Assembly (NCBI RefSeq): GCF_001040945.1 | Contig: NZ_CP011930.1 | Location: 1,364,001-1,428,000, forward strand | Direction of reading: 5' to 3' | Source: Herbaspirillum seropedicae | GTDB taxonomy: Bacteria; Pseudomonadota; Gammaproteobacteria; Burkholderiales; Burkholderiaceae_D | DNA length: 64,000 nt | Part shown: positions 50,609-61,357 of the stretch, piece by piece | How positions within the stretch are numbered: position 1 is the stretch's first letter | Layout of the letters: every line of letters starts with the position of its first letter | Notes under the pieces: generated by a model | The model's input: the letters and a program-made list of their open reading frames with translations, nothing else | The model's database searches: none | Told to the model about the DNA's origin: nothing | Position numbers and translations under genes: made by a program

Positions 50609-51658
50609 ATGCGCATTGCCATCATCAGCGACGCGGGCGAACCGCAAGTCAACGGCGTGGTCAACACGCTGCGCTCCACAGTGCGCTGCCTGCGTGCGCT
50701 GGGGCACGAAGTGTTGCTGCTGTCGCCGCGCGACTTCCGCACCTTTGCCTGCCCGACCTATCCGGAAATCCGGCTGGCCTACCAGCCCTATGCGCGCATC
50801 GCGTCGGCGCTGGAGAGCTTCCAGCCCGACTGCATCCACATTGCCACCGAAGGCCCCATGGGATTGGCGGCGCGGCGCTATTGCCTGCGCCGCAAGCTCA
50901 GCTTCACCACCGCCTATCACACCCGCTTCCCGGAATACCTGGCCGCGCGCAAGCTCTTGCCCAAGGCGCTGACCTACCGGCTGCTGCGCTGGTTCCATGG
51001 CCGCTCCGAAGCCATCATGGTGCCCACGCCGGCGATGAAGACGGCGCTGGAAGAGCAGGGCTTCAACAAGGTCGTGCTGTGGGGGCGCGGCGTGGATACC
51101 ACGCACTTCCGTCCGGCCGTGGAAGACCACGCCTGCATCGACCGGCCGCTGTTCCTCTACGTGGGACGGGTGGCGGTGGAAAAGAACATCGAAGCCTTCC
51201 TCAAGCTAGACCTGCCCGGCACCAAGTGGGTCGTCGGCGACGGCCCGCAACTGGAAGAGCTGACCCAGCGTTATCCGGAGGTGCGCTTCCTCGGCGCCAA
51301 AGGGCAGGACGAACTGCCGGCCTACTACAACTGCGCCGACGTGTTCGTCTTTCCCAGCAAGACCGATACCTTCGGCCTGGTGCTGCTGGAGGCCATGGCC
51401 TGCGGCGTGCCGGTGGCGGCCTATCCGGTGGAAGGGCCGATCGACGTGGTCGACAATGGCGTCTCGGGCATCCTGCGTCACGATCTCCGCCAGGCTTGCC
51501 TGCAGGCGCTGACGCTGGATCGCCAGGCCGTCCACGCGCACGCACGTAGCCGTTCGTGGGAATCCGCTACCCAGCAGTTCCTGCAGCACCTGCATCTGGC
51601 GCGGCGTCCGGTGGCCGACAAGACTGCCGTCATCAAGCCACTGCGCGAGACGCACTGA
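50609..51658 (+). CDS. GT4-family glycosyltransferase, probable glycolipid synthase
   Basis: A 349-residue GT-B glycosyltransferase. It opens MRIAIISDAGEPQVNGVVNTL, and the C-terminal nucleotide-sugar domain has YVGRVAVEKNIEAFL and the EX7E motif in FPSKTDTFGLVLLEAMACGVPV. Similar proteins are mannosyl- or glucosyltransferases acting on diacylglycerol (Agt in phosphate-starved bacteria). Coupled to a PlcP-like enzyme that would make diacylglycerol, a role in replacing phospholipids with glycolipids is plausible. The ribosome site is weak, and 70 bases separate it from the previous gene. Confidence 0.8.
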   Translation: MRIAIISDAGEPQVNGVVNTLRSTVRCLRALGHEVLLLSPRDFRTFACPTYPEIRLAYQPYARIASALESFQPDCIHIATEGPMGLAARRYCLRRKLSFTTAYHTRFPEYLAARKLLPKALTYRLLRWFHGRSEAIMVPTPAMKTALEEQGFNKVVLWGRGVDTTHFRPAVEDHACIDRPLFLYVGRVAVEKNIEAFLKLDLPGTKWVVGDGPQLEELTQRYPEVRFLGAKGQDELPAYYNCADVFVFPSKTDTFGLVLLEAMACGVPVAAYPVEGPIDVVDNGVSGILRHDLRQACLQALTLDRQAVHAHARSRSWESATQQFLQHLHLARRPVADKTAVIKPLRETH

Positions 51659-52046
51659 TACCTCCCCAGCCCCAAACGGCTGCGGCGGGTGTTCCGCTTT
51701 ACACCAGCTCTGCAATGAGCGCATCGATGAAGGCCTTCCCGTTGCCGGGAGGGCCTTTGCTGATCCTGCGCATCTTTCCCGGCGATGCTTGAGCTTTCCT
51801 GAGCTTTACTGACCTTTACTGACAGAGGTCATACCATCTCCAGTTTCCCCGTTGGGCGGGACGCGCCCATGGCATCATCCGCATCCGTCGCCACTGCCGC
51901 CGGGTCGGTGGCGAAGTAATGGAATGGATTTTGCTAAACCTCAAAAGCAGCACTGATCACAGCACCTATAGTTGTGAATGCGCGCCGGGGGGGGGCGTTG
52001 CCATCAACGTCGGCAGAGACAGTAACAACCATAAGGGGGAATCATC
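51659..52046. other. Intergenic region before the chemoreceptor cluster
   Basis: About 390 bases with no convincing gene. It includes a short T-poor GC-rich end, a G run (about 51988-51996) and a good AAGGGGG ribosome site for the first chemoreceptor. No clear sigma-28 match was found. Confidence 0.5.
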
Positions 52047-54053
52047 ATGGGGCAATTGTTGGCCAATCTGAAACTGTGGCAAAAGTTTGCCTTGCTGGGA
52101 CTATTGGGCCTGGTGTTGTTCGGCGTGCCGACGACCTTGTACTTCAACAGCACCGAGCGGGTCATCCGCTTCAAACAGCAGGAAATCGCCGGCGTCGAAC
52201 CGGTGCGCCGATTGCTGCGCAGCGTGCAGCTCATGCAGCAGCATCGCGGCATGTCGGCCGTCATGCTCAATGGCGCGGCCGACATGGCCGGCCCGCGCCA
52301 GGCCAAGGCTGCCGAGGTCGACCAGGCGTTGGCGGCGCTGGCAGGGGCGCTGGAAGAAGTCGGGCGTGACGACACCCGCATCCCGGTGCTGTTCAAGAAT
52401 CAGCTGGCCGCCTGGACCAAGGTGCGCGACGCCGTAGCGAGCCGCTCGATCACACCGCCCGAGAGCTTTGCCGCCCATAGCGCGGCGATCGCGGCGCTGT
52501 TCGATCTCAACGAGCGCCTGCTGGACTACTACCACTACACCATCGATCCCGACTTCGACAGCACCCAGCTCATCAATGCCGCCTTCATCGCCATGCCGGC
52601 GCTGACCGAAGACCTGGGCCGGGCGCGCGCCCGTGGCGCCAGCCTCTTGCTCAAGAAGGAACTGAAGCTGGAAGAGCGGCTGGAACTGGTGGCCATGCTC
52701 GAACGCGCGCAGGAGCGTCTCAGTTCGGCGCGCAAGTCCTTCGCCAAGGGCGTGGCCGCCAATGCCGAGATCGGCGTCAAGCTGGGCAGCACCTTCGAGA
52801 AGGCCGATCGCCTGGGCAACGAGGTCATGAAACTCACGCGTGAACAGGTGCTGCTGCCGCAGGAGCTGAGCTTCCCGCCGGACGCCTACTTCAAACAATT
52901 CACCCTGGCCATCGATGAACAGTTCAAGGCCATCGGCGAAGTCACGGAAGTGCTGGCCGGCCAGCTGGATACGCAGAACGCCGCCCTGCGCCGCGAACAG
53001 CTCACGGTGCTGGGCGCCATCTTCGCGCTGGCCTTGCTGGTGGCCTGGCTGGGCGTGATGATCACCCGCTCGGTGACCCAGCCCATCCTTGCTTCGGTGG
53101 CCATGGCCGGTCGCGTGGCTGACTACGACCTCACCGCGCGCAGCGTGGCGCAAGGCCGCGACGAATCGGCCCAGCTGCTGGGTTCGCTCAACGCCATGAC
53201 GGCCAGCCTGGGCGGGATCGTGGGCCGCGTGCGCACCAGTATCGAAGTGATCCAGCACGCCTCGCGCGAGATCGCTACCGGCAACGCCGATCTGTCGCGC
53301 CGTACCGAATCGCAGGCGTCCAGCCTCGAAGAGACCGCCAGCGCCATGGAAGAGCTGACCTCGACGGTGCAGAACAATGCCGAGAACGCCCGTCAGGCCG
53401 ACCAGCTGGCAGGCTCGGCGTCGCGCCTGGCCGAGCGTGGCGGCGAGGTGGTCAGCAACGTGGTGCAGACCATGGACGAGATCAAGACCAGTTCGCGGCG
53501 CATCGTCGATATCATCAGCGTCATCGATGGCATCGCCTTCCAGACCAACATCCTGGCCCTGAACGCCGCCGTGGAAGCGGCCCGTGCCGGCGAGCAGGGG
53601 CGCGGTTTCGCGGTGGTCGCCTCGGAGGTGCGCTCGCTGGCCCAGCGCAGCGCCAGTGCGGCCAAGGAAATCAAGGAGCTCATCAGTGATTCGGTCGACA
53701 AGGTCGACGCCGGTGGCCGCCTGGTCGATGAGGCCGGCATGACCATGGGCGAGATCGTCAATTCGGTCCGCCAGGTGGCCGGCATCATGAGCGAGATCAC
53801 CCAGGCCAGCCAGGAGCAGAGCACCGGCATCGGCCAGGTCAACGACGCCATCACCCAGATGGAAGCCATCACCCAGCAGAACGCCGCGCTGGTGGAAGAG
53901 GCCGCCGCGGCCGCCGAAAGCCTGCAGCAGCAGGCCGAGATGCTGTGGGATGAGGTTGGCGTCTTCAAGACCGAGGGCGCCGCCGGCGGCGCACCCGATG
54001 GCTTGCCGCCTGTTGCCCCCCGCTCTGCTGCACTGAGGCTGGCGCCCGCCTGA
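52047..54053 (+). CDS. Methyl-accepting chemotaxis protein (first of three)
   Basis: A 668-residue chemoreceptor. TM1 (about 13-33), a long helical periplasmic region (34-320) with [18 protein letters not shown] resembling nitrate/nitrite-sensing (NIT-like) or helical-bundle sensors, TM2 (about 322-342), HAMP, then the methylation helices and conserved hairpin tip [19 protein letters not shown]. The protein ends LRLAPA without a CheR-binding pentapeptide. It is followed by a terminator and two further receptor genes. Confidence 0.9.
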   Translation: MGQLLANLKLWQKFALLGLLGLVLFGVPTTLYFNSTERVIRFKQQEIAGVEPVRRLLRSVQLMQQHRGMSAVMLNGAADMAGPRQAKAAEVDQALAALAGALEEVGRDDTRIPVLFKNQLAAWTKVRDAVASRSITPPESFAAHSAAIAALFDLNERLLDYYHYTIDPDFDSTQLINAAFIAMPALTEDLGRARARGASLLLKKELKLEERLELVAMLERAQERLSSARKSFAKGVAANAEIGVKLGSTFEKADRLGNEVMKLTREQVLLPQELSFPPDAYFKQFTLAIDEQFKAIGEVTEVLAGQLDTQNAALRREQLTVLGAIFALALLVAWLGVMITRSVTQPILASVAMAGRVADYDLTARSVAQGRDESAQLLGSLNAMTASLGGIVGRVRTSIEVIQHASREIATGNADLSRRTESQASSLEETASAMEELTSTVQNNAENARQADQLAGSASRLAERGGEVVSNVVQTMDEIKTSSRRIVDIISVIDGIAFQTNILALNAAVEAARAGEQGRGFAVVASEVRSLAQRSASAAKEIKELISDSVDKVDAGGRLVDEAGMTMGEIVNSVRQVAGIMSEITQASQEQSTGIGQVNDAITQMEAITQQNAALVEEAAAAAESLQQQAEMLWDEVGVFKTEGAAGGAPDGLPPVAPRSAALRLAPA

Positions 54054-54154
54054 TGCCCTGATGCACCGCGCTGGTGAGTGTGGCGCGACGTTGGCGATGC
54101 TCCCCCCGGCCTGTCCGCCGGGGTGTTTTCCCTGGTGGTGCAGCAGGTCATCGA

Positions 54155-54175
54155 CACGCCCCGAAACGGGGCGTG
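54155..54175 (+). terminator. Terminator after the first chemoreceptor
   Basis: CACGCCCCG/CGGGGCGTG stem with AAA loop, followed by a T-rich stretch. The following 54176-54581 holds no gene I can support; an antisense open frame there looks spurious. Confidence 0.75.
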
Positions 54176-54581
54176 GTCATTTTCTTAAGTATGCAAAACA
54201 AACATGAGTGCATGCCCACAAAGCATTGGCTCGCCCGCGCTCCGCTCTTCTAATATGCGCCACGCCCGCTTGCGCTGAGCATCCGATTGCGGCTCCGGCA
54301 AGGCAGACGACTGCAAGTACCCTGCGCCGGCAAGCTGGACCAGAACAACAATAGACAAGTCGGAGAAGCGCCTGTGGCCCGCATCGGATGGGGATCCTGT
54401 GCAGGGTGCTTGCCTTTGCTGCGGGACTGCTGAGAGGGCTTGGGGGCGAGCGGCGCGCAGCGGGCATGAATCATGCTGAATCACTGCCACAGGGAAACAA
54501 AAAGAGACGCACCGGCCGGCACGACCAGCCGGCACAACAAGCACACACACCAGACGCGTAGCGATACGGAAGAGCACACCC

Positions 54582-56306
54582 ATGATCCAACGTTTGAAGA
54601 TCGGCAGCCGCCTGGCCTTCGGTTTTTGCCTCATCCTCCTGCTGGCCACGGCCATCCTCCTCATCGGCCTGTGGCGCATGGCCGAGCTGGAAGCGGCCAG
54701 CGAATATGTGATCGACGAGAAAGTGGCCGCCATGACGGCCGCCCTGAACATGCGCGAAGCCGGCAGCCAACTGGCGCTGGCCCTGCGCAAGGTGGTCACG
54801 CCCACCGACGCCGCTGAAGGCAAGGCCGAGGATGCGCACCTGAGCAAGATCCTGCAAGCCTATGCCGGCTTTGAAAAGCAGATCACCGAGCTGTCACCGG
54901 CTGGGCGGGGCAAGGAATTGCTCACCGCCGCCAGTGGCCAGAGCAAGCAACTCTTCCCGATCGTCGAGACGATCCGCCAGCAGGTCGCCAGCAACAACTA
55001 CTTCGATGCCGCCCAACTGCTCAAGAGCGATTTCCTGCCGGCCCATGACAAGTGGATGGCCAGCGTCGGTGCCTTGGCGGCGTTCCAGCAAGAAGACATG
55101 AAAGCCGCCCATGCCGAGGCCAAGGACAGCTACCGCAAGGCGCAGATCGGCATGCTGCTCATGGGCGTGCTGACGCTGGGTCTGGGCTTCTTCTTCACCT
55201 TCGTCATCACGCGTTCCATCGTCGGGCCCTTGAAGCGCGCCGGCAATATCGCTGAGACGATTTCGCGCGGCGACCTCACGCAAGACTTCCACGATCACGG
55301 TCGTGATGAAGCCGCCACCATGGTCAACGCCCTGGAGGCCATGCAGACCAATCTGGCCGCGACCCTCAACGAGGTCAAGGAGAGCGCCGCAGTCATCGCC
55401 GTGGCCTCGCACGAGATTGCACGCGGCAACGTGGACCTGTCCAACCGCACCGAATCGCAGGCCTCCAGCCTGGAAGAAACCGCCAGCTCCATGGAGCAGC
55501 TGACCTCCACCGTGCAGCAGAACGCCGAGAATGCGCGCCAGGCCAACCAGCTGGTGGTCTCAGCCTCGGACTACGCCACCAAGGGTGGACGCGTGGTGGG
55601 CGATGTGGTCGCCACCATGGGTTCGATCAAGGAAAGCTCCAGCAAGATCGTCGACATCATCGGTGTGATCGATGGCATTGCCTTCCAGACCAATATCCTG
55701 GCGTTGAACGCAGCGGTGGAAGCGGCACGCGCCGGCGAGCAGGGGCGCGGCTTTGCCGTGGTCGCCTCGGAAGTGCGCGCCCTGGCACAGCGCAGCGCGG
55801 CTGCCGCCAAGGAAATCAAGGGCCTCATCAGCGATTCGGTGGAGAAGGTCGATGCCGGGGGCAAGCTGGTCGATGAAGCCGGTGCGACCATGAGTGAAAT
55901 CGTCACTTCGGTCAAGCACGTGGCCGACATCATGGGCGAGATCACCGCCGCCAGCCAGGAGCAGAGCGCCGGCATTGCCGAAGTCAATCACGCCATCACC
56001 CAGATCGACGAGATCACCCAGCAGAACGCCGCCCTGGTCGAACAGGCTGCCGCCGCCGCCGAGAGCCTGCAAGAGCAGGCCGATGTGCTGGCGCGGGCGG
56101 TGGCGGTATTCCGTCTGAAGACCGCGCAAGCGCAGGGCAGCATCCCGACGCCGCCGCCCGTGCCGGCGCCGCCTGCGCCCCTGCGCACCGTCAATACGCC
56201 AGCGGCGGTTACCGCGACCCGTCCGGTGGCCAGCCTGCCTGCGGCCGCACCGGCCAAGCGCAAGCCTGCGGCGCTGACGCGGGATGATGAGTTCGAGGAA
56301 TTCTGA
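54582..56306 (+). CDS. Methyl-accepting chemotaxis protein (second of three)
   Basis: A 574-residue chemoreceptor with TM1 (about 12-32), a four-helix-bundle ligand domain (33-188, beginning [21 protein letters not shown]), TM2 (about 189-209), HAMP (210-262) and a signalling domain with the [19 protein letters not shown] tip. A Pro/Ala-rich linker (about 510-560) ends in DDEFEEF, a weak resemblance to the CheR-tethering pentapeptide. It has its own terminator, so each receptor is probably transcribed separately. Confidence 0.9.
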   Translation: MIQRLKIGSRLAFGFCLILLLATAILLIGLWRMAELEAASEYVIDEKVAAMTAALNMREAGSQLALALRKVVTPTDAAEGKAEDAHLSKILQAYAGFEKQITELSPAGRGKELLTAASGQSKQLFPIVETIRQQVASNNYFDAAQLLKSDFLPAHDKWMASVGALAAFQQEDMKAAHAEAKDSYRKAQIGMLLMGVLTLGLGFFFTFVITRSIVGPLKRAGNIAETISRGDLTQDFHDHGRDEAATMVNALEAMQTNLAATLNEVKESAAVIAVASHEIARGNVDLSNRTESQASSLEETASSMEQLTSTVQQNAENARQANQLVVSASDYATKGGRVVGDVVATMGSIKESSSKIVDIIGVIDGIAFQTNILALNAAVEAARAGEQGRGFAVVASEVRALAQRSAAAAKEIKGLISDSVEKVDAGGKLVDEAGATMSEIVTSVKHVADIMGEITAASQEQSAGIAEVNHAITQIDEITQQNAALVEQAAAAAESLQEQADVLARAVAVFRLKTAQAQGSIPTPPPVPAPPAPLRTVNTPAAVTATRPVASLPAAAPAKRKPAALTRDDEFEEF

Positions 56307-56363
56307 TTGGGCCGGCTGGCGTTGATGTGACCGCCAGCTCGCCAGAGACAGAGATCGGCAAGC

Positions 56364-56394
56364 AACGCCACCGTCCCCAGGACGGTGGCGTTTT
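56364..56394 (+). terminator. Terminator after the second chemoreceptor
   Basis: Perfect 13-bp stem (56364-56376 with 56380-56392), CCA loop, ending in TTTT. Confidence 0.9.
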
Positions 56395-56431
56395 GTTATC
56401 TTGCTGACCGGCAAGCACAAACGGTGAGAAT

Positions 56432-56458
56432 TTAAGATAATCTGCAAGTTGCCGTTAA
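56432..56458 (+). promoter_or_regulatory. Candidate sigma-28 (FliA) promoter of the third chemoreceptor
   Basis: TTAA then 15 bases then GCCGTTAA, close to the flagellar consensus TAAA-N15-GCCGATAA. The start would lie near 56466, about 185 bases before the ATG. Confidence 0.45.
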
Positions 56459-56651
56459 GCTATACCAATTGCAGCAGACGGGTCGCATCATTCCGGAAAA
56501 GGGGAGGAAGGGCGACAGTCTGCGCGGCCAGGGGAAGAGCATCGCGTCGGGGGCTGGGCAACACAGAGAGCCTCGGATGACGAGCGTGCGCCAAGACATG
56601 CGCCCTGGGAGAGCCCTATGGCACATCCTCTTCATCCACCGGAATCCATCC

Positions 56652-58442
56652 ATGTCCATCAAGAACCTATCGATCAAGGCGCAACTGGCCATTGCCATCC
56701 TTGTGCTCGCCGCCCTGCTGGTGGCCATTGGCGCCTCGGGCCTGCTCGGCATGTCGGCCGCCGTCAGCATCAACGCCCAGCTGTCCCAGGAGCGCCTGCC
56801 CAAGACGGTGGCGGCCGACAACACGCTGATCTGGATCGGCCGCCAGCGTACCTCGCTGGATCAGGCCGCGCTCACCAATGATCCCGCCTGGGCCGAACGC
56901 ATGTATGGCATGGACGCCAATGCGCGCAAGGAAGCCCTGCAGTGGTGGGGCAAGTACACTGCGCTGCCCCAGACGGAAGAAGGGCGCGTGCTGGTCAAGA
57001 AAGTCTCCGACGGCATCGACAAGACCGAACAGGAACTGACCCGCTTCGCCGAGGTGATCAAGGCAGGCGACCGCCAGGCCATCGCCGACCAGGCGCGCAA
57101 GGTCGGCACCATCTATACCGCCATGCAACTGGATGGCCAGGCCTTGAGCAAATATGAGACCGAGCAGGCGGCCCAGAGTGCAGGCGCATCCATGGCCCGC
57201 TACGAAGCCTCGCGCAACTTCTCCATTGTCGCCATCGTGGCCGGCCTGCTGCTGGCCTTCTACAGCTGGTGGTCGCTGCGCCGCGCCATCGGCGAACCGA
57301 TGCAGCGCGCCCTGCGCCATTTCGACGCCATTGCTTCGGGTGACCTGACCGAGGCGGTCCACGTCCATTCCCGCAATGAGATGGGACAGCTGCTGGAAGG
57401 CCTCAAGCGCATGCAGGAAAGCCTCTCCCGCACCGTGCAGGCGGTGCGCAGCGGCAGCGACGCCATTTCCACCGCCACCCGCGAGATTGCCTCGGGCAAC
57501 CTGGACCTGTCCTCGCGCACCGAACAGCAGGCGGCCTCGCTGGAAGAGACCGCATCGAGCATGGAAGAGCTGACCAGCACCGTCAAGCACAACGCCGACA
57601 ACGCCCGCCAGGCCACCACGCTGGCCGTCAACGCCTCCACCATCGCCGCCGATGGCAATGCCGTGGTCGGCCGGGTAGTGCAGACCATGGAAGAGATCCG
57701 CGCCAGTTCGGCCAAGATCACCGACATCGTCAGCATCATCGATGGCATCGCTTTCCAGACCAATATCCTGGCCTTGAACGCAGCGGTGGAAGCCGCGCGC
57801 GCAGGCGAGCAGGGGCGCGGCTTTGCCGTCGTCGCCACCGAAGTGCGCGCGTTGGCGCAGCGTTCTTCCAGCGCCGCCAAGGAAATCAAGGAACTGATCA
57901 TGCACTCGGTCGACCGCGTCCAGGCCGGTTCGGAGCTGGTGGGGCAGGCCGGTGACACCATGAGCGACGTCATCAACGCCGTGCAGCGCGTGACCGACAT
58001 CATGAGCGAGATCTCGGCCGCCTCCAACGAACAGAGCGCCGGCATCGACCAGGTCTCGCACGCAGTGACGCAGATGGATGAAGCCACCCAGCAGAACGCT
58101 GCACTGGTGGAGCAGGCCAGCGCCGCGGCCAAGTCGCTTGAGCAGCAGGCCCAGGCGCTGATGCAGGAAGTGGCGATCTTCCGCGTCAACGGCGCCGGGC
58201 CGACGGTAAAGCCGCCTGCGGCTGCCGCGTCCAGGGCGACGGTCAAGCCGGCCGCCAAGCCTGCGATGAAGCCGGCATCGGCAGCGCCAGCGGCGCCTGC
58301 CACACCCACTGCACCCGCCGCGCCCGTGGCCAAGGTTGCCCCCGCAGTGAAGCGCCCGGCGCTGCCAGCGGCGCCGGCGGCTGCCAAGCCGGCCGGCCGT
58401 GGCGTTCCGGCCGGGGATGAGGGAGATTGGGAAACCTTCTGA
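56652..58442 (+). CDS. Methyl-accepting chemotaxis protein (third of three)
   Basis: A 596-residue chemoreceptor. ATG 56652 ([16 protein letters not shown]) is preferred over the open extension from 56469. TM1 (about 10-30), a Tar-like helical ligand domain (31-190, with [24 protein letters not shown] split by the usual Arg-rich site), TM2, HAMP and signalling tip follow. The C-terminal linker is Ala/Pro/Lys repeats and ends GDWETF, matching the NWETF-type pentapeptide that recruits CheR and CheB. It is therefore probably a high-abundance-type receptor. Confidence 0.92.
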   Translation: MSIKNLSIKAQLAIAILVLAALLVAIGASGLLGMSAAVSINAQLSQERLPKTVAADNTLIWIGRQRTSLDQAALTNDPAWAERMYGMDANARKEALQWWGKYTALPQTEEGRVLVKKVSDGIDKTEQELTRFAEVIKAGDRQAIADQARKVGTIYTAMQLDGQALSKYETEQAAQSAGASMARYEASRNFSIVAIVAGLLLAFYSWWSLRRAIGEPMQRALRHFDAIASGDLTEAVHVHSRNEMGQLLEGLKRMQESLSRTVQAVRSGSDAISTATREIASGNLDLSSRTEQQAASLEETASSMEELTSTVKHNADNARQATTLAVNASTIAADGNAVVGRVVQTMEEIRASSAKITDIVSIIDGIAFQTNILALNAAVEAARAGEQGRGFAVVATEVRALAQRSSSAAKEIKELIMHSVDRVQAGSELVGQAGDTMSDVINAVQRVTDIMSEISAASNEQSAGIDQVSHAVTQMDEATQQNAALVEQASAAAKSLEQQAQALMQEVAIFRVNGAGPTVKPPAAAASRATVKPAAKPAMKPASAAPAAPATPTAPAAPVAKVAPAVKRPALPAAPAAAKPAGRGVPAGDEGDWETF

Positions 58443-58568
58443 TTGCTCCGATTTTCCTGAGTGTCCTGAGTGTCCTGAGATTGCGCGGCGGATGAACATC
58501 AGTCCGCCCGGAAACAAATAAGAAAAATAAGAAAAATAAAAAAATAAGAAATCAATAAGATAAAAATG

Positions 58569-58607
58569 AAAACCGCCGCGACCAGCCATGCCGGTCGCGG
58601 CGGTTTT
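58569..58607. terminator. Bidirectional terminator between the third chemoreceptor and sixA
   Basis: Perfect 15-bp stem (58569-58583 with 58593-58607) ending in AAAA/TTTT. It is preceded by a C-free A-rich tract (about 58520-58568) that serves as the T run on the minus strand. Confidence 0.9.
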
Positions 58608-58642
58608 GTTTGTGCCGGGAGGGTGGGGAAGCAGCGTCCCGC

Positions 58643-59122
58643 TCAGCGCGGGTGATGCTTGCCGCTGGTGGCCAGCAGCTCGGGCGCGATCACGGCCTTG
58701 AGGTAATTGGTGGTCACGTCACCACGATCACGCTGGGCGATCCACCAGACATTGGCCTTGCGCAGCGACCATTCCTGCGGCTGGCCGCCGATCAGTTGCG
58801 AGGCGACCAGGCCCAGCGTGGGCTGGTGGCCCACGATGAGCACCGGTTCGCGACTTTCGGGCCAGTTGGCTGCGCGCAGCAGATCCTCGGCGCTCATGTT
58901 GGGGGCCAGGTCGGCCACCACCTTGTACTTGCGCTTCAAGGCTTCCACCGTCTGCAAGGTGCGGGTGGCCGGGCTGACCAGGATGCGGCAACTTTCCGGC
59001 AGGTTGCGGTCCAGCCATTCCGCCATCTTGGCGGCCTGCTTGTGTCCCTTGGGGGTGAGGGCGCGTCCCTCGTCAGGTTCGCCCAGTTCGGCTTCGGCAT
59101 GCCGCCATAGAATCAGGTCCAT
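58643..59122 (-). CDS. sixA: Phosphohistidine phosphatase SixA
   Basis: A 159-residue histidine phosphatase with the catalytic RHAE motif (His8), SPATRTLQTVEAL and second histidine in LIVGHQPTLG. SixA removes phosphate from HPt-type phosphohistidines and from the nitrogen PTS protein NPr. It lies 44 bases after ppk on the same strand, so the two are probably co-transcribed. The window also contains an HPt-bearing kinase (30517-32691), a possible but unproven target. Confidence 0.9.
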   Translation of the reverse strand: MDLILWRHAEAELGEPDEGRALTPKGHKQAAKMAEWLDRNLPESCRILVSPATRTLQTVEALKRKYKVVADLAPNMSAEDLLRAANWPESREPVLIVGHQPTLGLVASQLIGGQPQEWSLRKANVWWIAQRDRGDVTTNYLKAVIAPELLATSGKHHPR

Positions 59123-59166
59123 CTCAACTCCTCAGGTAAGCCGCCATGGCGCCGCCGGTCCATCGT

Positions 59167-61284
59167 TCACTCTTCCGGCGGCGTAGCCGGGATGCCCAGC
59201 GTGTTCATCAGGTATTGCTGGGCGTTGAAGGTCTGCTGCCTGCTGCGTGGCTTCTTTTGCGTATAGACGCCGTTGATGTCCAGGTGCCAGGAATGCGTAT
59301 TGTCTTTCAGGTAGGGATTGAGACCTTCGGAAATGACGCGTTTCTTCAGGCTCTTGTCCAGCACCGGGAAAGCCACTTCGATGCGGCGGAACAGGTTGCG
59401 GTTCATCCAGTCGGCGCTGGCCAGGTAGACATCATGCGCCAGGTCGTTGCGGAAATAATAGATGCGCGAGTGTTCCAGGTAGCGACCGATGATGGAGCGC
59501 ACCTTGATGTTCTCGGACAGGCCCGGCACGCCCGGACGCAGGGCGCAGGCGCCGCGCACGATCAGGTCGATCTTCACGCCATCGGCCGAGGCGGCATAGA
59601 GGGCCCGGATCACCGACTCGTCCAGCAGCGCATTCATCTTGGCGATGATGCGCGCCGGCCGTCCCTCGCGGGCGATCTGTCCTTCGTTGCGGATGGCGCG
59701 GATGATCTCCTTCTGCAAGGAGAACGGCGCCAGCCACAGATGGGTCAGGTTGCGCGGCTTGGTCAGGCTGGTGAGGTGAATGAAGACCTCGTTGACTTCG
59801 GCGGTGAGCTCCTGGTTGGAGGTCAAGAGCCCAAAGTCGGTATAGAACTTGGTGGTGTTGGGGTGGTAGTTGCCGGTGCCCAGGTGGGCGTAGAAGCGCA
59901 GGCCCTGGTCTTCATCACGGCGGATCACCAGCGCCAGCTTGGCGTGGGTCTTCAGCCCCACCACGCCATAGACCACCTGGGCGCCCGCCTGCTCCAGCTT
60001 GACCGCCCAGTTGATATTGGCCTCTTCATCGAAGCGCGCCATCAGTTCCACGATCACCGTCACTTCCTTGCCGTGCTGGGCCGCGTAGATCAACGCCTCC
60101 ATCAGGTCCGAATTCATGCCGGTACGGTAGATGGTCTGCTTGATGGCCAGCACGCCCGGATCGTGGGCCGCGGTGCGGATGAAGTCGACCACCGGCTGGA
60201 AGGACTGGAAGGGGTGGTGCAGCAGCACGTCCTTCTTGTCCAGCGCAGCGAAGATGTTCTCGCTGGCCAGTTGCGGCGGCAGCGTGGGCGAGAAGGGCGG
60301 GAAGCGCAGCTCCGGCTGGTTGACCAGGTTGACGATCTCGCCCAGGCGCACCATGTTCACCGGGCCTTGCACGGCGTAGAGACGGTTGCGTTCGATATTG
60401 AACTGGTTCAGCAGCAACTGCGCCAGGTGTTCCGGGCAATTGGCCGCCACTTCCAGGCGCACGGCCACGCCGAACTGGCGGCTCTGCAATTCGGTCTCCA
60501 GCGCCTGGCGCAGGTTCTTGACCTCTTCTTCATCGACCCACAGGTCGCTGTTGCGGGTGACGCGGAATTGCGAATAGGCGGTGATGTCGCGCCCCGGGAA
60601 CAGGTCGGCGATATGCGCGTGGATGACCGAGGAGAGCAGGCAGAACGACGACTGCCCCTTGGCCGAGAGATGGTCCGGCAGCTTGATCACTCGCGGCAGC
60701 ACGCGCGGGGCCTTGATGATGACGATGCCGGTGCCGCGTCCGAAGGCGTCCTTGCCCGAGAGCTCGATGATGAAATTGAGACTCTTGTTATGGACCTGCG
60801 GGAAAGGGTGGGCCGGGTCCAGCCCGATGGGCGTCAACAGCGGCCGCACATGCTGTTCGAAATACTGTTTCACCCAGGCGCGCTGGGCGTCGTTGCGGTC
60901 ATCATGACGCAACAGGTGGATGCCGTTGGCGGCCAGCTGCGGCAGGATTTCCTCGTTGAGCAGTTCGTACTGGCGCGCCACGATACGGTGGCATTCGGCG
61001 CTGGTGCGCTCGAGCGCCGCGCGCAGCTCGGGCGGGTCGATGTTCTCGCCCTCGATGCGGTTGGCCAGCAGGCTGGCGATGCGCACTTCGAAGAATTCGT
61101 CCAGGTTGCTGCTGCAGATGCACAGATACCGCAGGCGCTCCAACAGCGGCACGCTGTCGTCCTCGGCCTGGGCCAGCACCCGGCGGTTGAAGGCAAGCTG
61201 CGAGAGTTCGCGGTTAAGGTAGATCGTATTAACGGGAAGATCAGGTTGGGTACTGCTTTCCGGTTTTACTTTTCTGGTCATCAA
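59167..61284 (-). CDS. ppk: Polyphosphate kinase 1
   Basis: A 705-residue enzyme that builds polyphosphate from ATP. All four PPK1 regions are visible: N-terminal LNRELSQLAFNRRVLAQAE, the head domain, the first PLD-like catalytic domain with the autophosphorylated-type His in GLKTHAKLALV, and the second with LEHSRIYYF and the C-terminal NGVYTQ. It is divergent from pstS, with Pho boxes 46-73 bases upstream of its start, so expression probably rises in phosphate limitation. Confidence 0.96.
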   Translation of the reverse strand: MMTRKVKPESSTQPDLPVNTIYLNRELSQLAFNRRVLAQAEDDSVPLLERLRYLCICSSNLDEFFEVRIASLLANRIEGENIDPPELRAALERTSAECHRIVARQYELLNEEILPQLAANGIHLLRHDDRNDAQRAWVKQYFEQHVRPLLTPIGLDPAHPFPQVHNKSLNFIIELSGKDAFGRGTGIVIIKAPRVLPRVIKLPDHLSAKGQSSFCLLSSVIHAHIADLFPGRDITAYSQFRVTRNSDLWVDEEEVKNLRQALETELQSRQFGVAVRLEVAANCPEHLAQLLLNQFNIERNRLYAVQGPVNMVRLGEIVNLVNQPELRFPPFSPTLPPQLASENIFAALDKKDVLLHHPFQSFQPVVDFIRTAAHDPGVLAIKQTIYRTGMNSDLMEALIYAAQHGKEVTVIVELMARFDEEANINWAVKLEQAGAQVVYGVVGLKTHAKLALVIRRDEDQGLRFYAHLGTGNYHPNTTKFYTDFGLLTSNQELTAEVNEVFIHLTSLTKPRNLTHLWLAPFSLQKEIIRAIRNEGQIAREGRPARIIAKMNALLDESVIRALYAASADGVKIDLIVRGACALRPGVPGLSENIKVRSIIGRYLEHSRIYYFRNDLAHDVYLASADWMNRNLFRRIEVAFPVLDKSLKKRVISEGLNPYLKDNTHSWHLDINGVYTQKKPRSRQQTFNAQQYLMNTLGIPATPPEE

Positions 61285-61329
61285 GAGTCCCTGTCCATCC
61301 AGTTTGAGCGGGCAGTGTATTGAGGAGGT

Positions 61330-61357
61330 ATGACGAGTTTATGACAAGTATTATGAC
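61330..61357 (-). promoter_or_regulatory. Tandem Pho boxes upstream of ppk
   Basis: On the minus strand GTCAT occurs three times with 11- and 12-base spacing (plus-strand ATGAC at 61330, 61341 and 61353), the periodic pattern bound by PhoB. Confidence 0.72.

Noticed and set aside
54176..54581. Minus-strand open frames between the first and second chemoreceptors
   Set aside because: Overlapping alternative frames with no ribosome site and Arg/Cys/Ser-rich low-quality protein; looks non-coding.
58455..58480. Short tandem repeat (CCTGAGTGT)
   Set aside because: Only about three imperfect copies in a short gap after a stop codon; probably replication slippage without function.
58513..58568. A-rich, C-free low-complexity tract
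   Set aside because: It directly flanks a strong terminator and serves as the T run on the minus strand; no repeat unit is regular enough to call a satellite or CRISPR.
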